Shown piece by piece: positions 33,457 through 45,160 of a DNA stretch of 64,000 nucleotides. Position 1 is the first letter of the stretch; every line of letters begins with the position of its first letter. The DNA is from Anarhynchus alexandrinus (lineage: Eukaryota; Chordata; Aves; Charadriiformes; Charadriidae). The DNA is taken from assembly GCA_008711295.1 (NCBI GenBank), contig VUYV01000119.1, positions 1,703,159-1,767,158 on the forward strand. The letters run 5' to 3'. The position numbers and the translations under genes were made by a program. Below the pieces are notes generated by a model. The model was not told the DNA's origin. It made no database searches and was given only the letters and a program-made list of their open reading frames with translations.

Positions 33457-36400
33457 GTCATATGAACACTGTTTTTCTTTATCTACACCTTTCCCAGAGA
33501 GGAAATTTATTGGGGGAAGGAAAAAAGGGGGAGAGAGAGGTCTAATGTGGCTGTAGTGCGTGTGCCTCAGATCATTGCTTGGGACAGAGCATGTTCTGTG
33601 TAACACGTGTGAGAAAGTCTGTGCTTCCCTTTGGGACTTCATCTAAGAAGTATAAAAATATTTAACCATAAGAAAAGTATAGATCTATTTCATGGGTTCC
33701 TCTAAACTGAAAGGCATTTTTTTTTTCATTAGGTAATGGAGTAGTTAGAAGCTACAGCAATTTGCCTGAAATTGTCAGTGTTCATCTCTCTAATATATGA
33801 AAACTAATTCCTCTATTTTGGGGAATGTGAAGTGAATTCCTTCCTTTTTCAAGAGGTTGAGTTGTGTAGTAGATGCAGCTATGCTGTATTGCTATATTTG
33901 AAATTTTTTTTCTCTACCTCTGATTTGTGTGATCTATAAAAAAGAAAACGATGTTTTCAGAGTATATTTACTTCTTTGGTATTTAGAACAATATTTCGCA
34001 TCTCTCCTGAGCCTACAACACTGATTTTTCACACATTTCCATGGTTAAAATTCACCACTCTGTTATGGCAGCTTTTTTGATAATCAACAAATACTGCAAG
34101 AGCTGAAAGCCAGCTTGCAGACTGCGCTGTGAGTCACATGTAAGTAGGTCCCTGAAAACCTTATTGGAATACAGCTTACTGGGACACGGGTGGAACAGTC
34201 ATGACAAAACAGGATGAAGTTCCTAACCTGGGCTAACTTGCACTTTTCTGTTTCAAATGATGTAGTTTCAAGCAGCAGTAGTATTCTGTACCACAGATCC
34301 CAAAAAATTATCGCCAGACATCCCCCTCTTCAGCTGAGCTGAATCAAAATATATTCTCTACTGAAGAAATGAGGTATTTTTTTTTTTCTGTGATTAACTA
34401 AGAAGCCATAAAAACCCCACACTGTTTATTTCTCAAGTCTCAAACCCATTATGTGAGAGTTTTTCATGTGCTCAGCAAAACAAAGACAACGTCTGTCCCT
34501 GATGGGATACTCATGCAAGGTGACTGTTCAGCAATAAGGAAAAATATAAACATGGAAAGAACAGAGACACATGCTCAAGACTTCAAAAGCATACTTCCAT
34601 GTCATCTTTTTTTTTTTTCTTTCATTAAAAAGGGAAAAGAAATTTCTCTTCTTCCTACAGCAGTAGAACCTGGATATTGACCTGAGTATTTTTTTCCAGC
34701 GTCAAATGAACAGTTCACAGACTTCATACCACCCTGATTGCTTTAGAGCTGCTCCTGGATCTTTCATGTACCATGAATCCAGGACCAAGAACTCAGAATA
34801 TGCCGTGCTTGTGCTGAATTAATTGATATGTGTTAAAAATACATGTTAAAGGCCATGTTTAGGTGATAAATTTGACTAAGTCACATTAAAGCCAGGGAGG
34901 GGGATTCTGTCCTGTATCCTGAAAGGTCCTGGGCAATCAGGAACAAAGGAAGGAGATTCTTGGTATGGAGGAGAGGAGCTGAAGATCTGAACAAACATTT
35001 TGGTTGAGATGGAGTTCAGAAAGCAGTGTGGTGATGACAGGAGACAGATCTATAGAGAAAAGTACACAATGAAAAAGAGACAAGAAATACTGTTCAGAAA
35101 GAATATTGAATTAACTGCACCCAGATGGTTGTTACTTGGCTGGATGATTTACTCAGCTTCTTTTAATGTTTCATTCTGGTTTCACCTCTCCTCTACACCT
35201 TACACCTTTCCACCAGGGAGCTCTTGTGAGACTTCTGGCAATTTCTAGGTTCCTTGAGTGAAGAAGAGCACCGTGGAGAAGGAAAAGGTGTTTTATGGCC
35301 ATATACGGCTTTGCAGTGTCTGTGAAAAAGCATTTCTACTGAAATGTCTTCAGTGTTTACTTCTTCTTGCTGCACCTAAATGCTTAACCCTCAGATGGAA
35401 TTTGCTTACATCACTAAGTCTAGTTATTGTTCAGCAGTGCAGTGGCTTCACAGTCTCCATAGCTTTGTTCAGTGTTTTTCCTTGTGTGGAGTAGCTTTGT
35501 AAGAACCTCATTTTATTACCATCCTGATTACACTTAGAGAATATTTAAATGTTTGATGAAATTGGAGGTTCGCATGAATCTAAGCATGACCTTTTGGTTT
35601 ATTTCATGTTTGCTGTGCATACAGAACCTTGTTTATTTTTCTTCTTTCACAACTAAATTATACTCTCTATGCTTTTTCTATTATTATTATTATTATTATT
35701 ATTGGCTTGCATTTGTAAGGACTTTATTCAATCTGCTTTTCATTTGGCATTTATGTAGACCTTTATATTCCTGCCCGATTGAGTTTTTCATTAGTTCTTT
35801 CATGAGTTTGTTTGCTGCTGCACATACAAATCTTCAACTGCTGTCTGAAAAACTGACACACAGAGTCCACAGACAACGCTGAACATCCAGAGCAAGGCCT
35901 CCCTTGCAACTCCGTATCTCAGAGCTGCTTCACAGCAGATCTTTTCCTCATTTCATTAAACTACAAATTTATTAACTATCCAAAAAGAAGGGCGTTTTCT
36001 TCTCTCTCACATGTATTTATAGTCTCAAAGATTAAGATCATATGGCTTCATAAGAAGCTACTGTTTTCCTATCCAGCCCATCTGAAAAGTCAGATGAGTT
36101 TGCAGGTTTACATGGTGATTGTTCACCCATGAAGTCTAAGACTGAGTGTTTCCTGGAGACTTTGAAGCTGCTTTATTTTATTGGATCAATTATATAAAGA
36201 TTTTAAGAGAAACTGGGTTAAACCAGAATTTACCTATTTGCTTAGGTCTTAAAATTAAACCAAAGACACTTGATTTTTTTACTGTGTTGCATTAAAGAGC
36301 TAAGAAACAGGCTCCTGTCCTGTCCTTGCCCTCACTCTCGCCTTCAATTTCTGTGCTATATTAATGACACATGGTGCGATACAACATGTGATGTTAACAA

Positions 36401-37193
36401 ATGTATTATATTTACATTTCTTTTATTGCTGTAAAATGCTTGTAGTGTTCCTGGCACAACTAAAAAGCAGGCACATCAGTGATACAGTTACACTGTACCA
36501 AGAAATAATTTTAGGCAAAATGTTTTTATGTGTAGGGGTGAGGGCTTCTGGATGACTCACATAGACGAGGGGCTAATACTTGTCAAAAATATGAAAATAC
36601 AATTTTACTTAAAATTCAAACAGCTGCGTAAAGATATAGACCTTCAGTATTCCTCACTTTTTCCATCAATGAATACTCCATCTGACTCAACCCCCCTCCC
36701 CCAAAAATTGAGAGAAAAAACACTGTAGGCAAGGAAAAGCCCGTGCAGCATGGAAAGGTGAAAAATGTCATTATAAGTGGAAAAGGCTGATGCAAATATT
36801 TATGGTTATTTCCAGACATCCATGGCTTCAGTCTGTTTCCAACTTCTACATTAAGAGTAAAATGAAATGCACACAATGTGCTTTGGGCTGTAAGACCTGA
36901 GCAAACGCATACAGTATGCTTTAAGTATGCACACAGGATGCTATAATACCTGAGAAAATTTACAAAACTTTTGTTTGAATATTTGAACCAACTTACCAAA
37001 TATTTAATGGGGTTTTAGGTTAGGTGTTTTCTCCTGTCTTTATCCCTAGTTTGGGTCAGAACCAACTACAATTTGGTCTCCTGGAGACGAGAAATTGTAT
37101 GTTATGGTCAATTCAAGCACTAAAGAGGGCAGAGTCCAGCTAAGCCTATCTTGATTTTGGGCAACTGAGTGAGACTGATTCTAAAAATCAGGA
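33457..37193. other. Non-coding AT-rich sequence
   Basis: No gene or transposon recognised. T-runs lie near 34378-34388 and 34607-34620, and a trinucleotide microsatellite at 35679-35703. Frames of up to 127 codons (36616-36999, minus) have no known character. Confidence 0.5.
35679..35703. repeat. (ATT)8 microsatellite
   Basis: Eight uninterrupted ATT/TAT units follow gctttttc. Confidence 0.9.
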
Positions 37194-37357
37194 GATCATA
37201 GAATAGTTTGGGTTGGAAGTGGCTTTTAAAAGTCATCTAGTCCAACCCGCCTGCAATGAGCAGGGACGTGTTCAACTAGATCAGGTTGCTCAGAGGCCCA
37301 TCCAATCTGACCTTGAATGTTTCCAGGGATGGGGCATCTACCACCTCTCTGGGCAAC
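37194..37357 (-). mobile_element. CR1 3' fragment (third 3' UTR type)
   Basis: gatcatagaatagtttgggt, ttggaagtggcttttaaaag and cctgcaatgagcagggac are followed by codons for the C-terminal block, ending at ctctgggcaac. The UTR type is shared with the copy at 50.17 kb. Its truncated end faces a plus-strand CR1 tag 43 bases away. Confidence 0.92.
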
Positions 37358-37399
37358 TCAAGTGTGACCTTTAGATTAAGCTGTTTAATAGTGAAATAC

Positions 37400-37467
37400 T
37401 TGTTGGACCAGACGATCCTTGAGGTCCCTTCCAACCCAACATTCTATGACTCCATGATTCTATGATT
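37400..37467 (+). mobile_element. Very short CR1 3' tag in inverted orientation
   Basis: ttgttggaccagacgatcct, gaggtcccttccaaccc and acattctatg lead to atgattctatgatt: about 68 bases of sense CR1 3' end. It forms an inverted repeat with the 3' end at 37194. Confidence 0.9.
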
Positions 37468-40127
37468 TTCTTCTTCCACAGTTTATCCTTCTGGACTTTC
37501 TTCCTTTTGGACTCATACCAGCAACTTAACTACTGTCTTCCTCAACACAGTCAATGCTGCTTGTTCTCTCTCCCAGTTTCAGTTCTTAGAAATGCACCGC
37601 TTTGCAGAAGTAAATTTGCATGGGGCTTGGGCATGTCACAAAGATCTCTCACACATAAGACAAAGGCCATAACTGGTAGCCTGTGAGATCAATCTCTTGA
37701 CAGTTTCTTGCTATCTTTATCTGTTCGCTTGGCTTTGTTTTTGATCTGTGAAAAACTTCAAAAACTGTTAGGTTTGTCTAGGAACATTTCTTCAAGCTCA
37801 TAAATTTTTGTGATTTGGGAAAACACTTTCCAGGCAAAACCATTAGTAGTTTCTAGGCATTCTGTACTACAAATCAGAAGTGTGTTTCAGCAATAGGTCA
37901 ATTGCAGGTGTTGCTTACTGTAATTTTTAGCAACAGACCTAAACTTTTTGGGTCAGGAAGTACAAGCTGTTTCAGAGGACACTATATGTTGAAGTTGGGA
38001 AACCTCTGGGACTCCTGGAAGTTAAGCTATATGACTGAAACTCCCACTTACAGAAACTGCAAACTTGTAAGTGTGTCCGTGCTGACGAACCCAGTGCCTG
38101 TCTCCTCACTTAGTATTGCCAAATGTCCTGATAAAGTTTTAAGTTCCAGTTTTAGTTCTCCGTCCCAGTGGAAATGCTGAGTTTTACTGCCCATGTTACA
38201 GCAGAATAGCTACAACGGGCTGCAAACAAGTCTTTACAACTGCTGCCTCACTGGGCAAAGCTATTCATTAGGGAATTAAAGAGGGTGTGGGTCGCCTAAA
38301 TCTAGATCTGAAGAATCCCCTTGCTCGAGTAACGGGAGGTGAATATCATCCCTGATATTGATATCATGTTTGACAAAATTTTTAGCTGTGGAGAATTACA
38401 CGGGGCTGATGGCAGGATTTGGTTGACCCTAAAGTAGATACCGATGGCTTGAATCAGCTGGTTAAACATCCAATCTCTAAAACCAGATGTGGTCAATGAT
38501 CGTTTTCTTTGGACAGAGCCAAGACTGAGATATGATACTAGCACTCTAATTAACATTAACACATGATGTTAATGCATAATCTGCAGATACACAAATCCTT
38601 CCCAAATGAATAAACAATTTAAAAGTTCAGCTGGGGAGAAGCTAGGAAACAAGTAACCACAACTGAGTTTTGTGGTCATAACCCTTACTGGGCTACTGGA
38701 GCTGCTGGGATTTAGTCATGAGACAAATATGAGAGTCTACAGAAAACAGACCAAATGAAATAAAATGGACATATATCTCAGGAGAGTAGGAGCCACCCAG
38801 TTCTGTGAGGTGACTCGTCAAAGGAATATTGCCTTCTAGGATTCCACTGTGCAGAGCAGACTCCAGAACAAGATTAGGGTTCATTGAATTTTGTAAATGA
38901 AGGAACCTTCTTACTGTCTGCCCCCTTTCTCTGATGGGAGTATTTTTTTCTGTGAAAAGGAAAAAGTCCCGTATCAGTCTGGCTGTGAAAGGGGAAAAAA
39001 CCATGGTTTTGTTCATTTCCAACTCCAGTTGGTCTATCACTATCAAGCTTCATTCAAAACTTCCTTTACCAAAATGTTTCATCTGAATGTGGAGAGGTGC
39101 TAACTGACTTAAAAGCCATTCAGAAGAGATGAATTAATACAGAACAAATCAAACCCTAATGCATATTTTTCTCTATTTAGGCCATCCTGTTATTGTACCA
39201 CACGCGAGTCTCAGATTTTGTACTATGCCATCATTTAAATGTAACCCTTTAATAGACATTCCTCCTGTAGCTGTCACTAAAACATTTAAATATTTGATTG
39301 CATTTTCACATTAGCAGTTCATTATGTGTTGCCTGGCATTTAGGGAAATCTTTCTTTTCTTTTATATTCGTGCCATACAGGCTTCTGAATTAGCGCATTT
39401 TGACTTTGAAAGCAAAATTAGTGGCTTTGACCAAAGAAATTATTTTTCAAACCTCATGTTATGACTATTCAGACTTCTTTGGCAACATCTGTGCTTGCTA
39501 GTAATTAGGTTTGCAGCTGTCAAAGTGAAGTTCATTGTTGAAAATATTTTCTAAAATCTCAGACTTATTAATGGCTTCGATTTATTGCTTGCATAAGTAT
39601 TGAAAAACAGAGGACTTTGACTCTCAAAGGCATTTTATCTCAAAATATGTCCCCTTTCTTTTTCAGTCATCTCTTGATGTATACGAGAAGTAAAAAGGAG
39701 GACTGCCAGAAGCACTCCTCCATGCTGAGGGAATCAGTAAGTGGAAGAAATCTGAGACTGAATGGAGGGATTAGCCCTCAGTTTGCAAATCCTTTTCTTA
39801 GCCTTTGTGACTTGACTGGGTACCAGGGCCCTCATATACAAGTAGGATTCATTATCCTCTACTTGCTTCATATCTATCATGAGGATAGGAGGGAACAGAA
39901 GATGCCAGCTAATATCCCATATTTTCTCCACTGGACCTTATCCTTGAACTGTAAGCACCACTTACCAAGTTTGAGGCTCTGCTTACATAGGTAACAACTT
40001 CTAATGTAAGGTTTTGCAAGGTCAGGCCCAACCGGGTCTTTTGGTTTAACTCAAATGATCTCCTAGTATACATTGGGGCATTTGTGGAAGTTATAAGAAT
40101 TTATTAAACATATACCTGTTTTTAAAA
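37468..40127. other. Non-coding sequence, possible conserved element near 39.3-39.6 kb
   Basis: No gene or transposon recognised. About 39380-39600 is unusually dense in homeobox- and E-box-like words (gtaattagg, cagctgtcaaagtg, tttattg). This is suggestive only. Confidence 0.45.
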
Positions 40128-40240
40128 GACTTAAGCAGAAATGGAAAACACCTTTAGGTCATCTAGTCCATGTCTTTGCCAAAGGGGAATTGTTCCCTCA
40201 AGTATAATTTCTAGGATTTGGAACATATTTCCAGGGTTTC
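40128..40240 (-). mobile_element. Ancient CR1-like 3' end
   Basis: ggaaaacacctttaggtcat, then ctagtccatgtctttgccaa and attgttccctcaagtataat, follows the antisense of the old amniote CR1 3' end. There the wording is roughly ggaaaagacctattaggtca, then tctagtccatc, then gttccctatagtat. Diverged, and related sequence may continue to about 40330. Confidence 0.6.
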
Positions 40241-41649
40241 CTCCTGGTATCCTCTTTTGAAAGGTAATCCAGGACTGTAGCCATATATCTCAGATTGTAA
40301 AGTAAAGCTGGATGTTTCCAAGCTATTCAGTCTGCTAAACCTTCTGGAAATTCTGTTCCATTTCACACTGTGTTTCTGTGGTAGCTGGAAGAGAGAAATG
40401 TCCATTATTGCATTTTGAAAATGATCATGTGTCTTAAATAAAAAATAGTAACCCTCTACTTTAGCAGTATTTGTTAATGCTGTGGAATGAATGCTGTCCT
40501 GTGATCTGTCACCTTTCAGTAACCTTTCTGATCTGGGCTGAAAGAAAAGCATCTGAAGCAGAACAGTGGATCAAAGAAGCGTTGCTCTTCAATATAAACC
40601 TCTTTCACTTACTCACCTCCTCTTTTCTGTCAGCCCTAAAAGAACTGAAGTGAGATGCAGACATTCATCCAAGTAGAACTCTAATTGAAAAAGTGATTTT
40701 AAATTTTTTTTAAACTCAATTTATATTTCTTTAAATTTCTTTTCACTTAAAACAGAGTTAAATGTGCTGTTGACTTGCATTGGACTTTTTTAATGAAAAG
40801 CATCAATGGTAGAGTGAAATGTCAATTCAGTGTGATATAAAATATTTCATGTTGATACATCCCTTTGACTGTAGTCTCTTTGGTCACTTACAGTGACTCA
40901 ACCAAATCAAATGTTAACCTCAGAAATGTTCACCCCTGAAGCAGTGAATTTGTAGTCATGAAGTTATAGAGAGGCTGAAATAAATAAATTAAAACACTGC
41001 CATAACCTCCAGTTGTGGTGGTGTTATAGGATTACTTACAGAAACTTATTGCCTTGAGAAAGGACTGCAGGGAAAACCACTCTCTCCATGACAAGAATGA
41101 TGTGCAGTTGTGCAAAGGTCTTAGCTCTGCCCCAGCAAATATTCTGCTGATGTTAACCGTGTTGAACTAATTGATAAAATTTGAATACAGGGTGAAAGAA
41201 GAGTCCAGGATGTTGGGACATAACATGAAAAACTGGGTTTACCCAAATAATTTGGAACATAGGCTTCTCTACTTGCAAAATAGGCAGCCTACATTTCGCC
41301 TGCTCCTCCCCTCTACTCTTGGGAATATCTTTCTTTCAAACTCAGCTTTCTTTCTTCTCTTCCTTGAATATTTTTTTTACATTTGGAAGCTTGGCTGCCT
41401 CTACTAATTTATAGAGGATTTATCTAAACATAAAGGAATGCTTAACCTTCCTTGGGAGTATCTGTATGTTCTTCTGGAAACAAAGCTTTCTTTGTACTTT
41501 TATTCTTATTATATATTGAATCTTTTCATTACTTTTATATTACCAATTTAAAAATAATCTCTTACCTACTAAAGATGAGTTTCTAGTTTATTCCGTAATA
41601 TGATTTAACAAGAGTTATCCTTATTATCCACTTATTCAAGTCTGTGTCT
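40241..41649. other. Non-coding AT-rich sequence
   Basis: No gene recognised. The 113-codon minus-strand frame at 40211-40552 overlaps the relic and has no known character. Confidence 0.5.
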
Positions 41650-42575
41650 CACAAATTTTTCTATAAAGATACCATGGGCTGCATCAAATGCCATGTTAAA
41701 ATCAAGATACACAACATCCACTGCTGTCCCCTTGTCCATGGAGGCAGTAATTGAATCATAGAAGGCAAGTAGGTTTGTCAGACATGATTTGCTGCCTGTT
41801 CCCAGTCACCTTTTTGCTCTTCATGTGCCTGAAAACGCCTTTGAGGAGGATTTTCCCCATAATCTTCCTAGGAGCCTGAGACTGAGAAGCCTGTACTTTC
41901 CTGGATTCTCCTCCCCTTCTTGAAGACAAGTGTGATATTTTCCTTTTTCCAGTCATCAGAAAACTCCCCTGGTCACCATCACCTTTCAGGGATGATAGAG
42001 TGAGGCCTTGTAGTGACATTAGCTAGCTGCTGCAGCATCCTCGAGTGCATCCTGTCTCATCCCACAAACTTCTACGTGTCTGAGTGGTATAAGCTCTTCT
42101 TAACTGTGTCTTCCTCTCCTGTGGGTACTGCTTCACTCTCACAGATTCTGCTAGTAGGCTTGGGGAACTGGGATGCCAGAGAGCAAGTCTTACAGTGGAA
42201 ACAGGCTTTTTCAGCGTCTTTTGTCACTAGGCCCTGCGTCCCAATGATCAGATTTTCCCTAACCTTCCTTCTACTGCCAGTGTACCTACAGAAACCCTTC
42301 TTTGCCCCTCACATCCCTGTCTAGTTTTAACTCCAGCAGAGTTTTGACTTCCCTAATTACATCCTTGCGCACTTGGGCAATGCTTCTATATTTCTCCCAG
42401 GTATGACCACTTTCTGTGGTCTTCCTTTTGTGTATGAGCTACGTCAGCTTCATCCAGGCTGGACTTATGCCATGCTTGTTCAAATTTCTGCACTTTGGAA
42501 TGTGCACTCAGCTGGTAGCTGTCCTCTCTTTCTTACAGGGACACAAATATCAACTGGTCTGGCCCATCTTTGATT
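41650..42575 (-). mobile_element. Old CR1 internal fragment (linker to RT start), both ends missing
   Basis: Antisense CR1 sequence runs from accatgggctgcatcaaatg (KAFDTV region) through caagtaggtttgtcagacat and the ttccccataatcttcctagg (MGKI) block. It continues through the linker (ccctaattacatccttgcgc, gggcaatgcttctatattt) to about 42575, where acacaaatatcaactggtct corresponds to the WLIFK block. It lacks the 3' UTR and most of the RT, so it is the middle of an element later broken by deletion. Frames are degraded; only short pieces such as MGKILLKGVFRHMKSKKV survive. Confidence 0.85.
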
Positions 42576-42823
42576 ACATTAGTTTTTTAACTTTGTGGGT
42601 TTTTCAAACGCAGCTTTGAGAAGAGGAAATAATTTTTTAAATGACAAAGTTGTGAAACTTTGGACATGTTCAAGGCACCTAAAGACAAAAGCAAAATGGG
42701 CTTCAGACCACCGGAGTGAAGTAGCAATTAAAAAAAGAAAAATCCCACTTTGAAGTAGGAGATGTAGAGCAAACAGTGCTCTATGGTTATTGCACTCTCA
42801 CTTGTCTATAAATAAGTCTGAAT

Positions 42824-43442
42824 CATAGAATCATAGAATCATAGAATGGTTTAGGTTGGAAAGGACCTTGAAGATCATCGAGTTCTAACCCCCCTGCCAT
42901 AGGCAGGGACACCTCCCACTAGACCAGGTTGCCCAAGGCCACGTCCAGCCTGGCCTTGAACACCTCCAGGGATGGGGACTCAACAACCTCTCTGGGCAAC
43001 CTGTTCCAGTGCCTCACCACCCTCAAAGTGAAAAACTTCTTCCTAATGTTCAATCTAAACCTGCCCTCTTCCAGTTTGAAGCCATTCCCCCTTGTCCTGT
43101 CACTACATGCCCTAGTAAAAAGTCCTTCCCCAGCTCTCCTGTAGGCCCCCTTTAGGTACTGAAAGGCCGCAATAAGATCTCCCGGGAGCCTTCTCTTCTC
43201 CAGGCTGAACAGCCCCAACTCCTTCAGCCTCTCCTCATAGGAGAGGTGCTCCAGCCCTCTATCATCTTCGTGGCCCTCCTTTGGACCTACTTCAACAGGT
43301 CCATGTCCTTCTTGTGCTGAGGACTCCAAAGCTGAACGCAGTACTCCAGGTGAAGTCCAATGAGACTGGAGTAGAGGGGCAGAATCACCTCCCTCGCCCT
43401 GCTGGCCACACTTCTTTTGATGCAGCCCAGGATGCGGTTGGC
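42824..43442 (-). mobile_element. CR1 LINE 3' fragment (young, first subfamily)
   Basis: Three catagaat units, ggtttaggttggaaagga and the cctgccataggcagggac UTR are followed by the RT C-terminal codons up to gatgcggttggc at 43442, where homology ends. It is very similar to the copies at 2.06 and 9.39 kb. Confidence 0.96.
42919..43262 (-). pseudogene. CR1 RT C-terminal fragment
   Basis: The open frame covers [65 protein letters not shown] and [20 protein letters not shown] to a TAG stop at 42919. A one-base loss near 43260 (ctctatcatc for ctctgatcatc) throws the upstream part (RVQRRATKM block) out of frame. This part of the polyprotein lies beyond the catalytic palm. The element is 5'-truncated and dead. 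Confidence 0.92.
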
Positions 43443-43475
43443 ATCACATCGTTCAGTGAATCACAACGTTCAGTG
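43443..43475. repeat. 17-bp tandem duplication at a CR1 5' junction
   Basis: atcacatcgttcagtg (43443-43458) is followed by atcacaacgttcagtg (43460-43475), one mismatch, immediately beyond the truncated end of the CR1. Confidence 0.85.
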
Positions 43476-45096
43476 TAGTACAGACTGTGAATCCAGTTTC
43501 AGCTATTTAAAAGTGAAGTATTTTGCAAATATTAGATCAGTGTTTGTACTGATTGCATTTGCTGATGTTAAGATGGTTACCACTGATCAGTGTATTATAA
43601 TTCACATCCTGAATGTGAACCTTTGTAAGTGCACAAAATGGAGCCACCACATAAAATGTCTGTTTCAGATGATTCTTCCAACCCAACAGTCCTCAGCTCA
43701 GACTGAGAAGTAACAGAAATGAGACATTCAGAAGACTCAGAATTCAGTCATGTCGTATCTATTTCCTTGGCAATACAAGTTTGCCTGCTAGAGTTCTTGC
43801 TAGTGTCTACTTCAATTCCACATATACAAAAAGTTAAATATAGAACCAATGCTAAGAAATAAAAAGACTTTTTTTTAAGTATTATCTGATGACACTTCAT
43901 CTGGAACTTTTAAGAACCTATAATCATGAAGAGAAAGAAAATGGAACAGAGATAAATCTAACGAAATAAATATGCACAGAGGGGAAAAAAGAGAAAATAA
44001 TCCAACCAAACAGCCGTAGGTGTTGGACTCTTTTCATGACACATATCTGAAACTCACATGATTTGGATAAGTCTGATGTTTCATTGTACTGGGTAGCAGT
44101 TGACGGAGCCAGATGCTCCCTCAAAGAAAGATAACCACAAAATGAATCCTGCCAAGTTGCTGATGTATTAAACACTCATTCTCTAAGTAGTGTTATAAAC
44201 AGAGGCTCTTGCTCTCACCAGTCACAAAACGGACAGTGTTCAAAATTCAGCTTTGAAATTTTTTATATTCTTTTTTTTTTTTTTTTTNGGCCCTGGTTCC
44301 ACAGACTCTCCTCTTGGCAGCAAAGCTGGTTTAAGTTCTTCCTGTCCTCCTCCCCTACCCCCATGCTTATTCTTGTGTCTATATCATCTCCTCATTTGTG
44401 CCACCAGAGATGTTTATGATCTCACATGGCAAACATGATTTGCTAATTGATCACACATATATTGGTCAGCTCGTTCTGAGCAAAAATATCTTAAAAAGAA
44501 AAAATGAGGCTATTTTCACTCTTGGGTCTTTTTAATCAGTTCCTTGGTTTGGTTCATCTCACAGTCCCGCGAACATCTGCACAGTACAACTGAAGGGGAT
44601 GGCATGGGAGCAAACAGGAATACCTCTGGGCAAGGGCGGAGAGAACTGTTTACATCAGAGTAGCTGCCAAGGGAAACATCCGCCGAACCACAGTGTAAGC
44701 CACATGATTTCCATTAGGGCTGAACCCGGCAGGTTGCCATAGACAAAGTAAGAAGTAGTTCCTACAGAGGAAAGCTTTTAAGGTAAAAAGTTAAGACAGA
44801 GAAAAGGCTCCAGTGTCCCACTTCACCAATGAGGGCCTAGAGGTCAATCCCAAATGATGATAGCTACTGTAGCTACCATAGTACTAAACATCACAGCCCT
44901 TTATTTTGCAGTTGTAGAGAGCGTAACACAGACTTCTGGGTTGGATCTACTCTCCTGCAGCCTGGACCTTGTGCAGCACAATGAGGAGGAAACTTCCTGG
45001 AGCTAGCAAAAAAAAAAAGTAATCTCATTCGTGATAAGCCCAAAGTGAAGAGAATAGGATATCTCCCTGCACATAGAGTGCAGCAGATCAAAACAC
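43476..45096. other. Non-coding sequence with a T-run and an N
   Basis: No gene recognised. A T-run at 44272-44287 ends in an N at 44288, marking an unclosed homopolymer. The sequence beyond is locally GC/pyrimidine-rich. Confidence 0.5.
44272..44288. repeat. Poly-T tract ending in N
   Basis: Sixteen T residues and an ambiguous base; the length is unreliable. Confidence 0.85.
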
Positions 45097-45160
45097 AGAA
45101 TCATAGAATCATAGAATGGTTTAGGTTGGAAAGGACCTTGAAGATCAACGAGTTCCAACA
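45097..45160 (-). mobile_element. Minimal CR1 3' tag (about 64 bp)
   Basis: agaatcatagaatcatagaa, tggtttaggttggaaaggac and cttgaagatcaacgagttcc are followed directly by non-CR1 sequence. Truncation falls within the 3' UTR, so no coding sequence is present. It is nearly identical to the young first-subfamily 3' ends. Confidence 0.92.
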
